Assembly (NCBI RefSeq): GCF_009763255.1
Contig: NZ_WSJB01000032.1
Location: 222,231-286,230 of the forward strand
Source of the DNA: Bordetella sp. 02P26C-1
GTDB taxonomy: Bacteria > Pseudomonadota > Gammaproteobacteria > Burkholderiales > Burkholderiaceae_B
Direction of reading: 5' to 3'
Length of the DNA stretch: 64,000 nucleotides
This document shows, in pieces, positions 48,771 through 56,872 of the stretch. Under the pieces are notes generated by a model. It worked only from the letters and a program-made list of their open reading frames with translations, did not search any database and was not told the DNA's origin. Both the position numbers and the translations under genes were made by a program. Position 1 is the first letter of the stretch; the number at the start of each line of letters is the position of its first letter.

Positions 48771-50267
48771 TTAGACGTATTCCAGGTTCAACACCGCAGC
48801 CGTCTTCTTGCGCGTATCGAAGCACGCATCCGCGTCCTGGCGCAGGTCGACGCCATAGGTCGGGATGATGGTCTTGAGCTTGTTCATCCAGCCATCGTTG
48901 GCGAGTTGCTTGGCGAAACAACGCTCCAGAACGTGCACTGCGATATACGCCGCGGTCGATGCACCGGGAGAGGCACCCAGCAGCGCAGCGATAGAGTTAT
49001 CCTGCGAGGCGACCAACTCGGTGCCAAATTCCAGGATACCCAGCTTGTCCTTGCCCGGTTTGATGATCTGAACACGTTGGCCTGCCACCGCCTTGGTCCA
49101 CTCAACCTGACGTGCTGTGGGATAGAAATCCTTCAGCATTTCAAACTGATGGTCCGCGCTGAGCATGACCTGCGACACCAGGTATTCCGTCAACTGCCAA
49201 TCATCCTTGGCCACATCCAACATCGGCAGCACGTTGCCCGGACGGATGGAGCGGAACAGATCCGTCAACGAACCATGACGCAGGAAGCGCGTGGAGAAGC
49301 CCGCATACGGACCAAACAGCAGCGACTTCTTGCCACCGATGATGCGCGTATCCAGGTGCGGCACCGACATCGGAGGCGATCCGATGGCGGCCTTGCCGTA
49401 GACCTTGGCTTGATGACGATCGCTCACCTCGTCTACATCGCAACGCAGCCAGATGCCGCTGACGGGGAAACCGCCAAAGCCGTGACCTTCCGGGATGCCC
49501 GACTTTTGGAGCAGCTCCAAAGCGCCACCGCCCGCGCCGATGAACACGAATTTCGCGCAGATCGTGTTGTGCTCGTGCGATTGCGTGTGCTTGGTCCGCA
49601 CCAGCCAGCGGCCATCGGCCTGCTGTTCCAGATGATCGACATGCTGGTGATATTGAACCTGAACGCCGGCTTCTTTAGTCAGATGCGCAATCAACAGGTG
49701 GGTGAGCGCACCATAGTCCACGTCAGCGCCGCTGACGATACGCGTGGCGGCGACAGGCTGCGAAGGATCGCGGCCTTCCATGATGAGCGGTGCCCACTTG
49801 GCGATCTGTTCGCGGTCCTCGCTGTATTCCATACCGCGGTAGCAATGGTGGCCCGACATTTCCTTGTAGCGCGCACGCAGATAGGCCACATTGGTATCGC
49901 CCCACACAAAGCTCATGTGCGGGCACGGGTGGATAAAGGCTTGCGGATCCGGAATCGCGCCTTTGGTGACCAGGTAGCTCCACAGCTGACGCGACAGGTC
50001 GAATTCGGTATTGACCTCGAGCGCTTTGCTGATATCGACGCTGCCGTCGGCACGCTGCGGCGTGTAGTTCATTTCGCAGTTAGCGGCGTGGCCCGTGCCA
50101 GCGTTATTCCAGCCATGCGAGCTTTCTTGAGCGCAGTCGCCCAAGGCTTCGACAATGGTGACTGACAGCGAGGGCTCCAGCTCTTTCAGGAACGTGGCCA
50201 CCGTGGCGCTCATGATGCCTGCGCCAATCAACAGGATATCGGTTGTAGTCGTGACGTTTGAGTTCAT
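48771..50267 (-). CDS. mqo: Malate:quinone oxidoreductase
   Basis: 498-residue membrane-associated FAD enzyme that oxidises malate to oxaloacetate with quinone as acceptor in the TCA cycle. It has the GIGA-type FAD motif DILLIGAGIMSATVA near residues 9-22, and the family sequences SSHGWNNAGTGHAANCEMNYTP and GASPGASTAAYIAV. AAGG lies 7 bases before the ATG at 50267. Convergent with poxB and followed upstream by a cupin gene. Confidence 0.96.
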   Translation of the reverse strand: MNSNVTTTTDILLIGAGIMSATVATFLKELEPSLSVTIVEALGDCAQESSHGWNNAGTGHAANCEMNYTPQRADGSVDISKALEVNTEFDLSRQLWSYLVTKGAIPDPQAFIHPCPHMSFVWGDTNVAYLRARYKEMSGHHCYRGMEYSEDREQIAKWAPLIMEGRDPSQPVAATRIVSGADVDYGALTHLLIAHLTKEAGVQVQYHQHVDHLEQQADGRWLVRTKHTQSHEHNTICAKFVFIGAGGGALELLQKSGIPEGHGFGGFPVSGIWLRCDVDEVSDRHQAKVYGKAAIGSPPMSVPHLDTRIIGGKKSLLFGPYAGFSTRFLRHGSLTDLFRSIRPGNVLPMLDVAKDDWQLTEYLVSQVMLSADHQFEMLKDFYPTARQVEWTKAVAGQRVQIIKPGKDKLGILEFGTELVASQDNSIAALLGASPGASTAAYIAVHVLERCFAKQLANDGWMNKLKTIIPTYGVDLRQDADACFDTRKKTAAVLNLEYV

Positions 50268-50276
50268 AGCGTGGCC

Positions 50277-50660
50277 TTAGGCAGGAACAAAAGGAATCTG
50301 TGCGTCAGGCGCAAAGATCACGTAGGCGCGGCGCCACGGCTGGTCATCGACCAAATGCCAGCGATGGCCCTGGCCCACCGTATCGTCGGCCCACAGCACA
50401 TCGCCCGGATTGATGCGGACGACGCTGCCGTCGGGCATCTCGAAATCCAAGGTGCCGCTGAGCGTCAGCACAAATTGGTGAGCGGGCGCGGTATGCCAGT
50501 CGAAGCTTCCACCTTGGCTGGTTTCACGAAACGAGATGCTGGTGGCGCCAACCAGACTGCTGACGAAGTCGCCGCGCTCACCACCGGGCAAGTCGATACT
50601 GCCTTCCGTGAAATACGACTTGCCGTCTTCACCGGTGTACAGCTTTACGCATCGGATCAT
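50277..50660 (-). CDS. Cupin-domain protein (hypothetical)
   Basis: 127 residues of one cupin barrel. Cupin motif 1 is seen as FDWHTAPAHQFVLTLSG (His at positions about 55 and 60) and motif 2 as PGDVLWADDTVGQGH. A metal centre of 3 His/1 Glu type is not complete by eye. Nine bases separate it from the mqo start codon, so it is probably co-transcribed with mqo and the AEC carrier. Substrate unknown; such small cupins often act on or sense small acids. Confidence 0.75.
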   Translation of the reverse strand: MIRCVKLYTGEDGKSYFTEGSIDLPGGERGDFVSSLVGATSISFRETSQGGSFDWHTAPAHQFVLTLSGTLDFEMPDGSVVRINPGDVLWADDTVGQGHRWHLVDDQPWRRAYVIFAPDAQIPFVPA

Positions 50661-50702
50661 GTCAGGCTTTCCTTATTGTTGATGGTTTCACACTGCTCAC
50701 AA

Positions 50703-51626
50703 TCAGAGCATTTCCACGACCGCGATACCAATTGCCATCGTCACGAGCGACAGCACGGTACTGATCATGACGGTCGAAGCCGCCTTTTCTTCGTAGATAT
50801 TCAGGGCCACTGCCAAAGCCGGGTTAGCGGTTGCCGTAGGCAGAATGCCAATAATGAATGCCGATTTGAGCAGATCGCCTTGCAGACCGAGGCCCATGCC
50901 AACGGCCAGGATGATCGCACCCTGAACGATGTTCTTTACGAATACGCTGAACAGGACTTCGACATTGAACTTCGGCTTGATGCCCGACAGATACAGACCC
51001 AGGAAGAACAGCGCTACGCCGCCCGCCGTTTCGCCCAATTCGTTTAACGAGTTGGTGACGAGTTCGGGCAGTTTGACACCGCTAACACTGAGGATCGCGC
51101 CTAGGATGGGCAGAAACACCAGAGGCTGACGCAGCGAGTTCCAGAGCTTTGCACCCGCACTCTGACCTTTGTCACCGCCGCCAATCAACATTAGTGCGAT
51201 GGGCAGGATGATCACGGTGTAGATCAGGTTACCGATGACCATCGCGATCAGGCCCGATGCGCCGATCGTCGCCAACAGAATTGGAGGGCCGCAGTAAGCC
51301 ATGTCGGGGAAAGACGCGCAAAGCCCCAGCATGCTCGCATTGCCGCGGTCATGCTTGAAAAATATGATGCCGGCGAGATACGCGCCGATGAACGCGAGAA
51401 TCAGCCCACAGCCAATCGCCAACGCATAATCCAAGTCCAGAATCGTCTTCGGATTTGAATTTGCCGCCGCCACGAATAACGCGATCGGCAGGGCGATTTT
51501 GACGACGAAATCCGCAAACGCTTGCGAATACTCGCGTTTAATAAATCCGGAATAGCCGGCCAGCAAACCGACACCACCCCCAACGATAATGGGCCCCAGG
51601 GCCTTCGATATTATTTCGACTAGCAT
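50703..51626 (-). CDS. AEC-family carrier (auxin efflux carrier type)
   Basis: 307-residue inner-membrane protein with about ten helices in two inverted halves. Visible family features include the GLCASFPDMAYCGPPIL loop (about residues 100-117) and the terminal ILPTATANPALAVALNIYEEKA. Bacterial members include malonate and malate permeases (MdcF, MleP); with mqo downstream on the same strand a malate or similar dicarboxylate is plausible. AAGGAAA precedes the ATG at 51626. Confidence 0.85.
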   Translation of the reverse strand: MLVEIISKALGPIIVGGGVGLLAGYSGFIKREYSQAFADFVVKIALPIALFVAAANSNPKTILDLDYALAIGCGLILAFIGAYLAGIIFFKHDRGNASMLGLCASFPDMAYCGPPILLATIGASGLIAMVIGNLIYTVIILPIALMLIGGGDKGQSAGAKLWNSLRQPLVFLPILGAILSVSGVKLPELVTNSLNELGETAGGVALFFLGLYLSGIKPKFNVEVLFSVFVKNIVQGAIILAVGMGLGLQGDLLKSAFIIGILPTATANPALAVALNIYEEKAASTVMISTVLSLVTMAIGIAVVEML

Positions 51627-51808
51627 GGTTTTCCTTATTGAAAATGGCTAGAGTTGGCAATTCTTGAAGACTATTGCGGGCGAGCGGCACGCCGGTTGCC
51701 CGCACCTCTTGTAACCAAATTATAGGAGAAATGTTTCGAAATCAACTGATTTGAAAAAATCTGAGCTGGCCAATTCTGGCGTGGACCTGCCTGCAGCGAA
51801 CCCTGCAG

Positions 51809-52556
51809 TCAGTCACGCAAGTCTTTGCGCAGGGCCGTACGTTCAGCGGCGCGGGTAAAGTGTGTACGCGCCGCTTGCGCCGCCGCCGCGGCGTCATGCC
51901 GCCGAATCGCATCGACAATGGCCCGGTGCTCGGCCGCCACCTCCGCATGCATCTCCGCCACCCGCACGTTATTTGCTGCGGCAGCTCGCAGCTTCATTCG
52001 CATGCGGGCGTCGATCAATTGCAGGAACTCCACGAAGAAACTGTTCCCCGACGCCTGCGCGACTGTCAGATAGAACGCGGCCTCAGCGTCCAACCAAGCT
52101 TGAACCGACTCTTGAGTCCGAGGCGCGTTCGAGGCGTCAACCAAACGATCCAGATAGTGATCCAGCTGCTCCAATTGAGCTGGCGTGCGAAAACGCGCAG
52201 CCAGTCCGGCGGCATCCGCCTCGACACTAGTGCGCAGCTGCATGATTTGCATCAGCTCGAGCCGTTTGTCGAAACACTCGGGGGAGATGCGAAACGACGT
52301 CAACGAGGACGGCGCCGTGACGTAAGCCCCCAGCCCTTGCGCGTTTCTATAAGGCCATCGCTTTTCAGCCGGGAGATAGCTTCGCGCACCGCCGAGCGAC
52401 TAACACCGAATTCGGCGGCGATCTGCGCCTCGGCCGGTAGCTTCTGACCGACCGCCACTCCCCGCCCTCGATCTTGTTTTGGATGGCCTCGGCAATCGTG
52501 TCGGGCAGCGCCCGCGGACGTCCTAATTCATCAAAAAGGCGGGGCGTTTGAGTCAC
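51809..52556 (-). pseudogene. GntR/FCD-family regulator with two frameshifts
   Basis: Reading down the minus strand, frame 1 (52556 on) gives LPDTIAEAIQNKIEGGEW, the FadR-type start of the winged helix. Near 52470 the family continues in the next frame (VGQKLPAEAQIAAEFGVSR, SAVREAISRLKSDGLIETRKG). Near 52333 it shifts again to GAYVTAPSSLTSFRISPE and the complete FCD effector domain to 51809. Both breaks are explained by one missing base each: one at GTGGCGGTCGG and one at the GGGGG run in CTGGGGGCTT. Either the regulator is recently inactivated or the assembly has two base errors. Upstream of the AEC gene, so it would have regulated that group or the following Bug gene. Confidence 0.85.
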
Positions 52557-52746
52557 TGATCTCGTATACAGCAGATGCGATGTTGCCGGATGTTAGCACT
52601 TAAGAACCGTTGACATGCTGTAAGGCTGCCTGATAGGTTTACTCTTCGTATCATTATAAGACCGGGCATTTTTCTACATAACCTGGCATTGCATTGCATG
52701 CAGCTGTCAAAACCCAAGCCGGCAGGACCTCAGCATATCGCTGATC

Positions 52747-52786
52747 AAATAAACAAATAAATAAATAAATAAATAAATGAGTAAAT
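52747..52786 (+). repeat. AAAT tetranucleotide tandem repeat
   Basis: Six perfect AAAT units (52755-52778) flanked by imperfect ones (AAAT AAAC before, GAGT AAAT after), ten units in all. It ends 16 bases before the start of the downstream Bug gene, within its 5' untranslated region or promoter. Slippage of such a tract could change expression. Confidence 0.9.
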
Positions 52787-52802
52787 ATTCGAGGAGACCA
52801 TA

Positions 52803-53774
52803 ATGAAATTCGCATTTAATGCGCTAGCATCCATCGCGATATTGGGAGGGGTCAGCCCTGCCTGGGGCGCGGGGGATAATTGGCCGGCAGCACCCATTCG
52901 AATCGTCGTGCCTTTTGCGGCCGGTGGTGCAACAGACATTTTGGCGCGTGTGGTTGGCGCACAATTGCAACAACGATTGGGCCAGTCCGTCGTGGTGGAA
53001 AATCAGACAGGGGCCGGCGGCACCATCGGGGCAGCGGCCGTTGCCAAGAGCAAACCCGATGGGCATACCCTGCTGTTGGGCACCGTCGCCACGCAATCGA
53101 TCAGCAAAAGCGTCTACCCAAGCCTGTCCTACAAACCCACCGACTTTGCTCCCATCAGTACAGTGGCCACTGTCCCTATGGTGCTGACAATCCATCCGTC
53201 GGTGCCGGCCACAGACGCCAAATCCCTGGTGGAATACTCAAAAAAGAATCCGGGCACATTGGATTATGGGTCGTCGGGTAATGGCGCGATCACCCACCTG
53301 GCGGTCGAACTATTCAAGAGCATGACCGGCGCCGACATGGCGCATGTCCCCTATCGAGGCAGCGCACCCGCCGTGGCGGATTTGCTTGCGGGACGCATTA
53401 AGGTAATGATCGACCACGCACCTACCGTGCTGCCGCATATCGAGTCCGGCAAGCTCAAAGCTATTGGCGTGGCAGATCCAAAACCAATACAGCAGCTGCC
53501 GAATGTACCCGCCATCGCGGCCAGCGGTGTGCCGGGTTATGAAGTGACATCCTGGTTCGGGTTATTAGCTCCCGCCGGTACGCCTGACGCCGTCATCGAC
53601 AAGCTCAATAAAGAATTAAAAGAAGTGCTGGCCTCGCCGCAAGTCCAGAAGACGCTTACCGAGCAAGGCGCTCTCGCCAAACATACCAGCCCCGATGAGT
53701 TCGGCAAGATGATCGACGCAGACATGGCCAAATGGGGCAAAGTCGTGAAAGACGCGAACGTCACGCTGCAGTAG
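52803..53774 (+). CDS. Bug/TctC-family binding protein (2)
   Basis: 323 residues. Signal peptide MKFAFNALASIAILGGVSPAWGA precedes WPAAPIRIVVPFAAGGATDILARV, the Bug opening, and NQTGAGGTIGAAAVAKSKPDG, the loop over the ligand. GAGGAG lies 6-7 bases before the start. No membrane partners are near. Downstream is the 3' end of the CoA-transferase genes in convergent orientation, and a broken GntR gene lies upstream. Confidence 0.93.
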   Translation: MKFAFNALASIAILGGVSPAWGAGDNWPAAPIRIVVPFAAGGATDILARVVGAQLQQRLGQSVVVENQTGAGGTIGAAAVAKSKPDGHTLLLGTVATQSISKSVYPSLSYKPTDFAPISTVATVPMVLTIHPSVPATDAKSLVEYSKKNPGTLDYGSSGNGAITHLAVELFKSMTGADMAHVPYRGSAPAVADLLAGRIKVMIDHAPTVLPHIESGKLKAIGVADPKPIQQLPNVPAIAASGVPGYEVTSWFGLLAPAGTPDAVIDKLNKELKEVLASPQVQKTLTEQGALAKHTSPDEFGKMIDADMAKWGKVVKDANVTLQ

Positions 53775-53791
53775 TCTCATTACCGGCATCT

Positions 53792-53819
53792 GAACGAGCG
53801 TGCGCCTGCCCACTCGTTC
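53792..53819. terminator. Hairpin between convergent Bug and CoA-transferase genes
   Basis: GAACGAG (53792-53798) and CTCGTTC (53813-53819) form a 7-bp stem with a 14-base loop, 18 bases after the Bug stop. No T tract; a weak candidate for termination of either gene. Confidence 0.35.
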
Positions 53820-53899
53820 GGATACAGTGTGCCTCTTTGGCAGCACGCGTCGCAGAGACACGCCGCCATCCGTTCGGAGGGAGCGTCCAACGGCAGCGC

Positions 53900-54562
53900 T
53901 TAGTTCAACCTGGCAATGGTGTCGCCGGGCGTCAGTGGCGTTCCGGTCAACGCCTGTAACTCGTCAAACCTTAAACCATCCACCATCCCCGTGACGATCA
54001 AGCCGTGCTGCGTCACATCAATGACGGCAAGGTCGGTATAGATTCGGTCCACTACGCCGTAGCCAGTGAGCGGATAGGTGCACTGTTGCACGATTTTCGG
54101 CGCGTTATCCCGCGTCACGTGCTCCATCGTCACATACACGCGTTTGGCCCCGACGGCGAGATCCATGGCGCCACCCACAGCGGGAATGGCCTCGGGATGA
54201 CCGGTATCCCAGTTGGCCAGATCACCGCTGGCAGAAACCTGGAATGCGCCGAGGATGGTCAGGTCTATGTGCCCGCCACGCATCATGGCGAAGGAGACAA
54301 CGTGATCCGTGATGGAGGACCCGGGTATCAGCGTGACCGGTTCCTTGCTGGCATTGATAAGGTCTAGATCCAACGGGGCATCTGGGTCGCCCGGTCCCAT
54401 CCCGACAATGCCGTTTTCCGTATGGAGCAGCACATCGCGGTCGTCGGGCAAGTAGCGGGCCACCAGGGTCGGAATACCAATGCCGAGATTGACGTAGTAT
54501 CCATCGGGAATATCTCCCGCCACCCGCTGCGCAATTTCCTGGCGTGAAAGTTTCTTAACCAT
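53900..54562 (-). CDS. CoA-transferase subunit B (3-oxoacid/oxoadipate type)
   Basis: 220-residue beta subunit of a family I CoA transferase that moves CoA from succinyl-CoA or an acyl-CoA to a free acid. The catalytic glutamate is in ENGIVGMGP (near residue 50) and ALGGAMDLAVGAKRV-type sequence follows (here VGGAMDLAVGAKRV). Start ATG 54562 was chosen because GGGGG lies 8 bases upstream; it overlaps the A subunit by 8 bases. A 15-base longer start at 54577 is possible. It is the last gene of the catabolic operon. Confidence 0.9.
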   Translation of the reverse strand: MVKKLSRQEIAQRVAGDIPDGYYVNLGIGIPTLVARYLPDDRDVLLHTENGIVGMGPGDPDAPLDLDLINASKEPVTLIPGSSITDHVVSFAMMRGGHIDLTILGAFQVSASGDLANWDTGHPEAIPAVGGAMDLAVGAKRVYVTMEHVTRDNAPKIVQQCTYPLTGYGVVDRIYTDLAVIDVTQHGLIVTGMVDGLRFDELQALTGTPLTPGDTIARLN

Positions 54563-55250
54563 TGTGTTGGCCCCCATCGATCTGAATCACTCGCTGTACG
54601 AATATGCCCGGGGTATGCACATGCTCTGGAGCGAGTTCGCCCAAGGGCAAGATGCGGTCGACCTGGGCTACCGTGACCGTTGCGGCCATCGCCATGACCG
54701 GTGAAAAGTTACGCCCAGCGTAGCGATAGGTCAGATTGCCCCAGCGGTCGCCGTATTGGGCTTTGATGAACGCGAAGTCGCCTTTCAGGGGTTGCTCCAA
54801 CACATAGCCGACCCCATCGAAGACGCGGGTTTCCTTACCCTGGGCCAACGCTGTGCCATACGAGGTCGGCGTATAGAACGGCCCCATCCCCGCCCCGGCC
54901 GCCCGCATTCGCTCGGCCATGGTGCCCTGAGGCACACATTCCAGTTCGATCTTGCCCGCCCGATAGGCCTGCGCAAAAGCGACCGCATTGGGCTGCAGTT
55001 TATTAGAGGATCGCGCGAAGGAACACACCATGCGCCGCACCCTGCCGGCCGCAACAAGCTGGCTCAAGCCGACCGGACCATTACCCGCGTTGTTATTGAC
55101 GATCGTCAAATCGCGGGCACCCTGGTCCAGCAGTGCACAAATCAACTCCGTCGGTACGCCCGAGGCGCCGAATCCGCCAATGAGGATCGTCGCTCCGTCC
55201 TGAACGCCCGCCACAGCGGCTTCCAGCGAATTTACTGTCTTGTCGAGCAT
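54555..55250 (-). CDS. CoA-transferase subunit A (3-oxoacid/oxoadipate type)
   Basis: 231-residue alpha subunit. The family glycine loop GGFGASGVPTELICALL (residues about 25-41) and NNAGNGPVGLSQLVAAGRV are clear. A/B pairs of this type include SCOT (ScoAB) and oxoadipate transferase (PcaIJ). Start ATG 55250 was preferred to 55277 because a purine-rich GAAGAGAGAG precedes it and it matches the family N-terminus. It could activate the free acid at the pathway entry or recycle CoA at the end. Confidence 0.9.
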   Translation of the reverse strand: MLDKTVNSLEAAVAGVQDGATILIGGFGASGVPTELICALLDQGARDLTIVNNNAGNGPVGLSQLVAAGRVRRMVCSFARSSNKLQPNAVAFAQAYRAGKIELECVPQGTMAERMRAAGAGMGPFYTPTSYGTALAQGKETRVFDGVGYVLEQPLKGDFAFIKAQYGDRWGNLTYRYAGRNFSPVMAMAATVTVAQVDRILPLGELAPEHVHTPGIFVQRVIQIDGGQHNG

Positions 55251-55288
55251 GTCTCTCTCTTCATTACTCTTACCCACAACCTTGGGAC

Positions 55289-56455
55289 TTAAGGCATTTC
55301 GTTACCCAGAATGGCCGTTGATTGGCTCGACAGCGTGCCGCCATTGCCATGCACCAACGCGATGTGAGCGGCGGGAACCTGACGATCGCCACAGGCTCCT
55401 CGCAGCTGACGCACCGCCTCGATCAAGATGAAAATGCCGTACATGCCAGGATGCACGCAGGACAGGCCTCCACCGTTGGTATTGACGGGCGTATGTCCAC
55501 CCGGCGCGATGCCGCCGTTTTCAACAAAGGCGCCACCCTCCCCCTTGCCGCAAAAACCCAGGTCCTCTAAGAACAGGATCGTATTGATGGTGAACGCGTC
55601 GTACAGTTCGATCACGTCGATATCACGATGCGTGACACCCGCCATCTGCATGGCGCGCGGGCCGGATTCCGCCGCGGCCGTTACCGTCAGATCATGCATC
55701 GAAGAAATCTGGCGGTTCCAGACCGCTGTGGCGTTACCTAAAACATAGACTGGCTTATGCGGCAGATCACGAGCTCGGTCTGACCGCACCAGCACGTAGG
55801 CACCCGCGCCGTCGGTCACCAGGCAGCAGTCCAGCACGGACAAGGGATCCGATACCATCCGCGCGTTGAGTACGTCCTCGATCTCCAACGCGTCGCGTTT
55901 GTAGGCCTCGGGGTTGAGCTGCGCCCACTTGCGCGCGGCAACGGCGACTTCCGCAAGCTGACGGCGCGTGGTGCCGTACTGATGCATGTGGCGTTGCGCG
56001 GCCAGTGCATACGACGTGATCGGCGAAATGGGCTGATAAGGCTGTTCGAACGGTTGAGGATCGAGTAGCGCACGCGCTTTCACGCCTTCCTTGCGACCGA
56101 ACTTGGCCGTGCGTTGCGTGCTGCCATAGCACACCAGCACCGCATTGCATTGCCCGGATGCCAGGGCCAGCATTGCCGGCAAGAGATGAGCAACGAAGCT
56201 CGATCCGCCCAGCATCGTGCTTTCGATGAACTTTGGCCGCAGCCCAAGGTATTCCACGACAGGCATCGCCCACATTGTCGCCGAAGAGCTGCTTGTGCAA
56301 ATGCCGTCGATGTCAGCCATCGTCAGGCCCGCGTCTCGGACCGCACGTGACGCCGCCTGGGCCAGAAGCTCCATTTCGGTATAGCCATGCGCTTCACCCA
56401 GGCCGGCGGTGCCAACGCCAGCGATGGCCACCTTATCCCGAATCGACTCAAGCAT
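55289..56455 (-). CDS. SCP2-type thiolase-fold protein lacking catalytic Cys (aldolase candidate)
   Basis: 388 residues, thiolase fold of the nonspecific lipid-transfer group. Where thiolases have the nucleophile Cys, this protein reads TMLGGSSF (about residues 80-87). The HP motif is kept in GGLSCVHPGMYG, but the C-terminal Cys is replaced: HGNGG at about 369. It starts within the DUF35 gene (8-base overlap). In steroid side-chain degradation such a pair (Ltp2/ChsH2) cleaves by retro-aldol reaction, so C-C cleavage without thiolysis is a reasonable hypothesis here. True thiolase activity is unlikely. Confidence 0.85.
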   Translation of the reverse strand: MLESIRDKVAIAGVGTAGLGEAHGYTEMELLAQAASRAVRDAGLTMADIDGICTSSSSATMWAMPVVEYLGLRPKFIESTMLGGSSFVAHLLPAMLALASGQCNAVLVCYGSTQRTAKFGRKEGVKARALLDPQPFEQPYQPISPITSYALAAQRHMHQYGTTRRQLAEVAVAARKWAQLNPEAYKRDALEIEDVLNARMVSDPLSVLDCCLVTDGAGAYVLVRSDRARDLPHKPVYVLGNATAVWNRQISSMHDLTVTAAAESGPRAMQMAGVTHRDIDVIELYDAFTINTILFLEDLGFCGKGEGGAFVENGGIAPGGHTPVNTNGGGLSCVHPGMYGIFILIEAVRQLRGACGDRQVPAAHIALVHGNGGTLSSQSTAILGNEMP

Positions 56456-56846
56456 GAGAGTCCTCCGTTTGATCGAACACTAGGACACCCTTGCCGTCTT
56501 CGAGCGCCACGCGTGCCAATACACGCAGCCCAACATGCACGGCGTCAGGGTTGACCCCTTCGATCCGGCTCATGACACGTACATCTTCATCAAGGTCGAC
56601 AAGCACTACGTTGTAGTCCCCGCCCGCTTCCGGCTTGCGGCGAACGATGCTATACGAGTACACCGTACCGCGCCCGGAGGGAGCGATCCATTGCAGGTCT
56701 TCGCTGCCGCAGTGGACGCAAAGCATTCGAGGATAAAACTGATGGCGCTCGCAAGCAGTACAACGTTGAATTTCGAAAATGCCTTCGCTCAAGCGCGCAA
56801 AATACCGCGCCTCAGGACCTTGGGCCTCGCCAAGATTGTCTTGCAT
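56448..56846 (-). CDS. DUF35 Zn-ribbon/OB-fold protein
   Basis: 132 residues (ATG 56846; the ATG at 56852 is also possible). A rubredoxin-like zinc ribbon, Cys29-x2-Cys32 and Cys43-x2-Cys46, is followed by an OB fold with GRGTVYSYSIVRRKP. DUF35 proteins act as partners of SCP2-type thiolases and HMG-CoA synthases, helping acyl-CoA binding. It overlaps the thiolase-fold gene by 8 bases, so a stable complex is expected. Confidence 0.9.
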   Translation of the reverse strand: MQDNLGEAQGPEARYFARLSEGIFEIQRCTACERHQFYPRMLCVHCGSEDLQWIAPSGRGTVYSYSIVRRKPEAGGDYNVVLVDLDEDVRVMSRIEGVNPDAVHVGLRVLARVALEDGKGVLVFDQTEDSHA

Positions 56847-56872
56847 GGTCATCCCTCTCTTCCTTTTATTCT

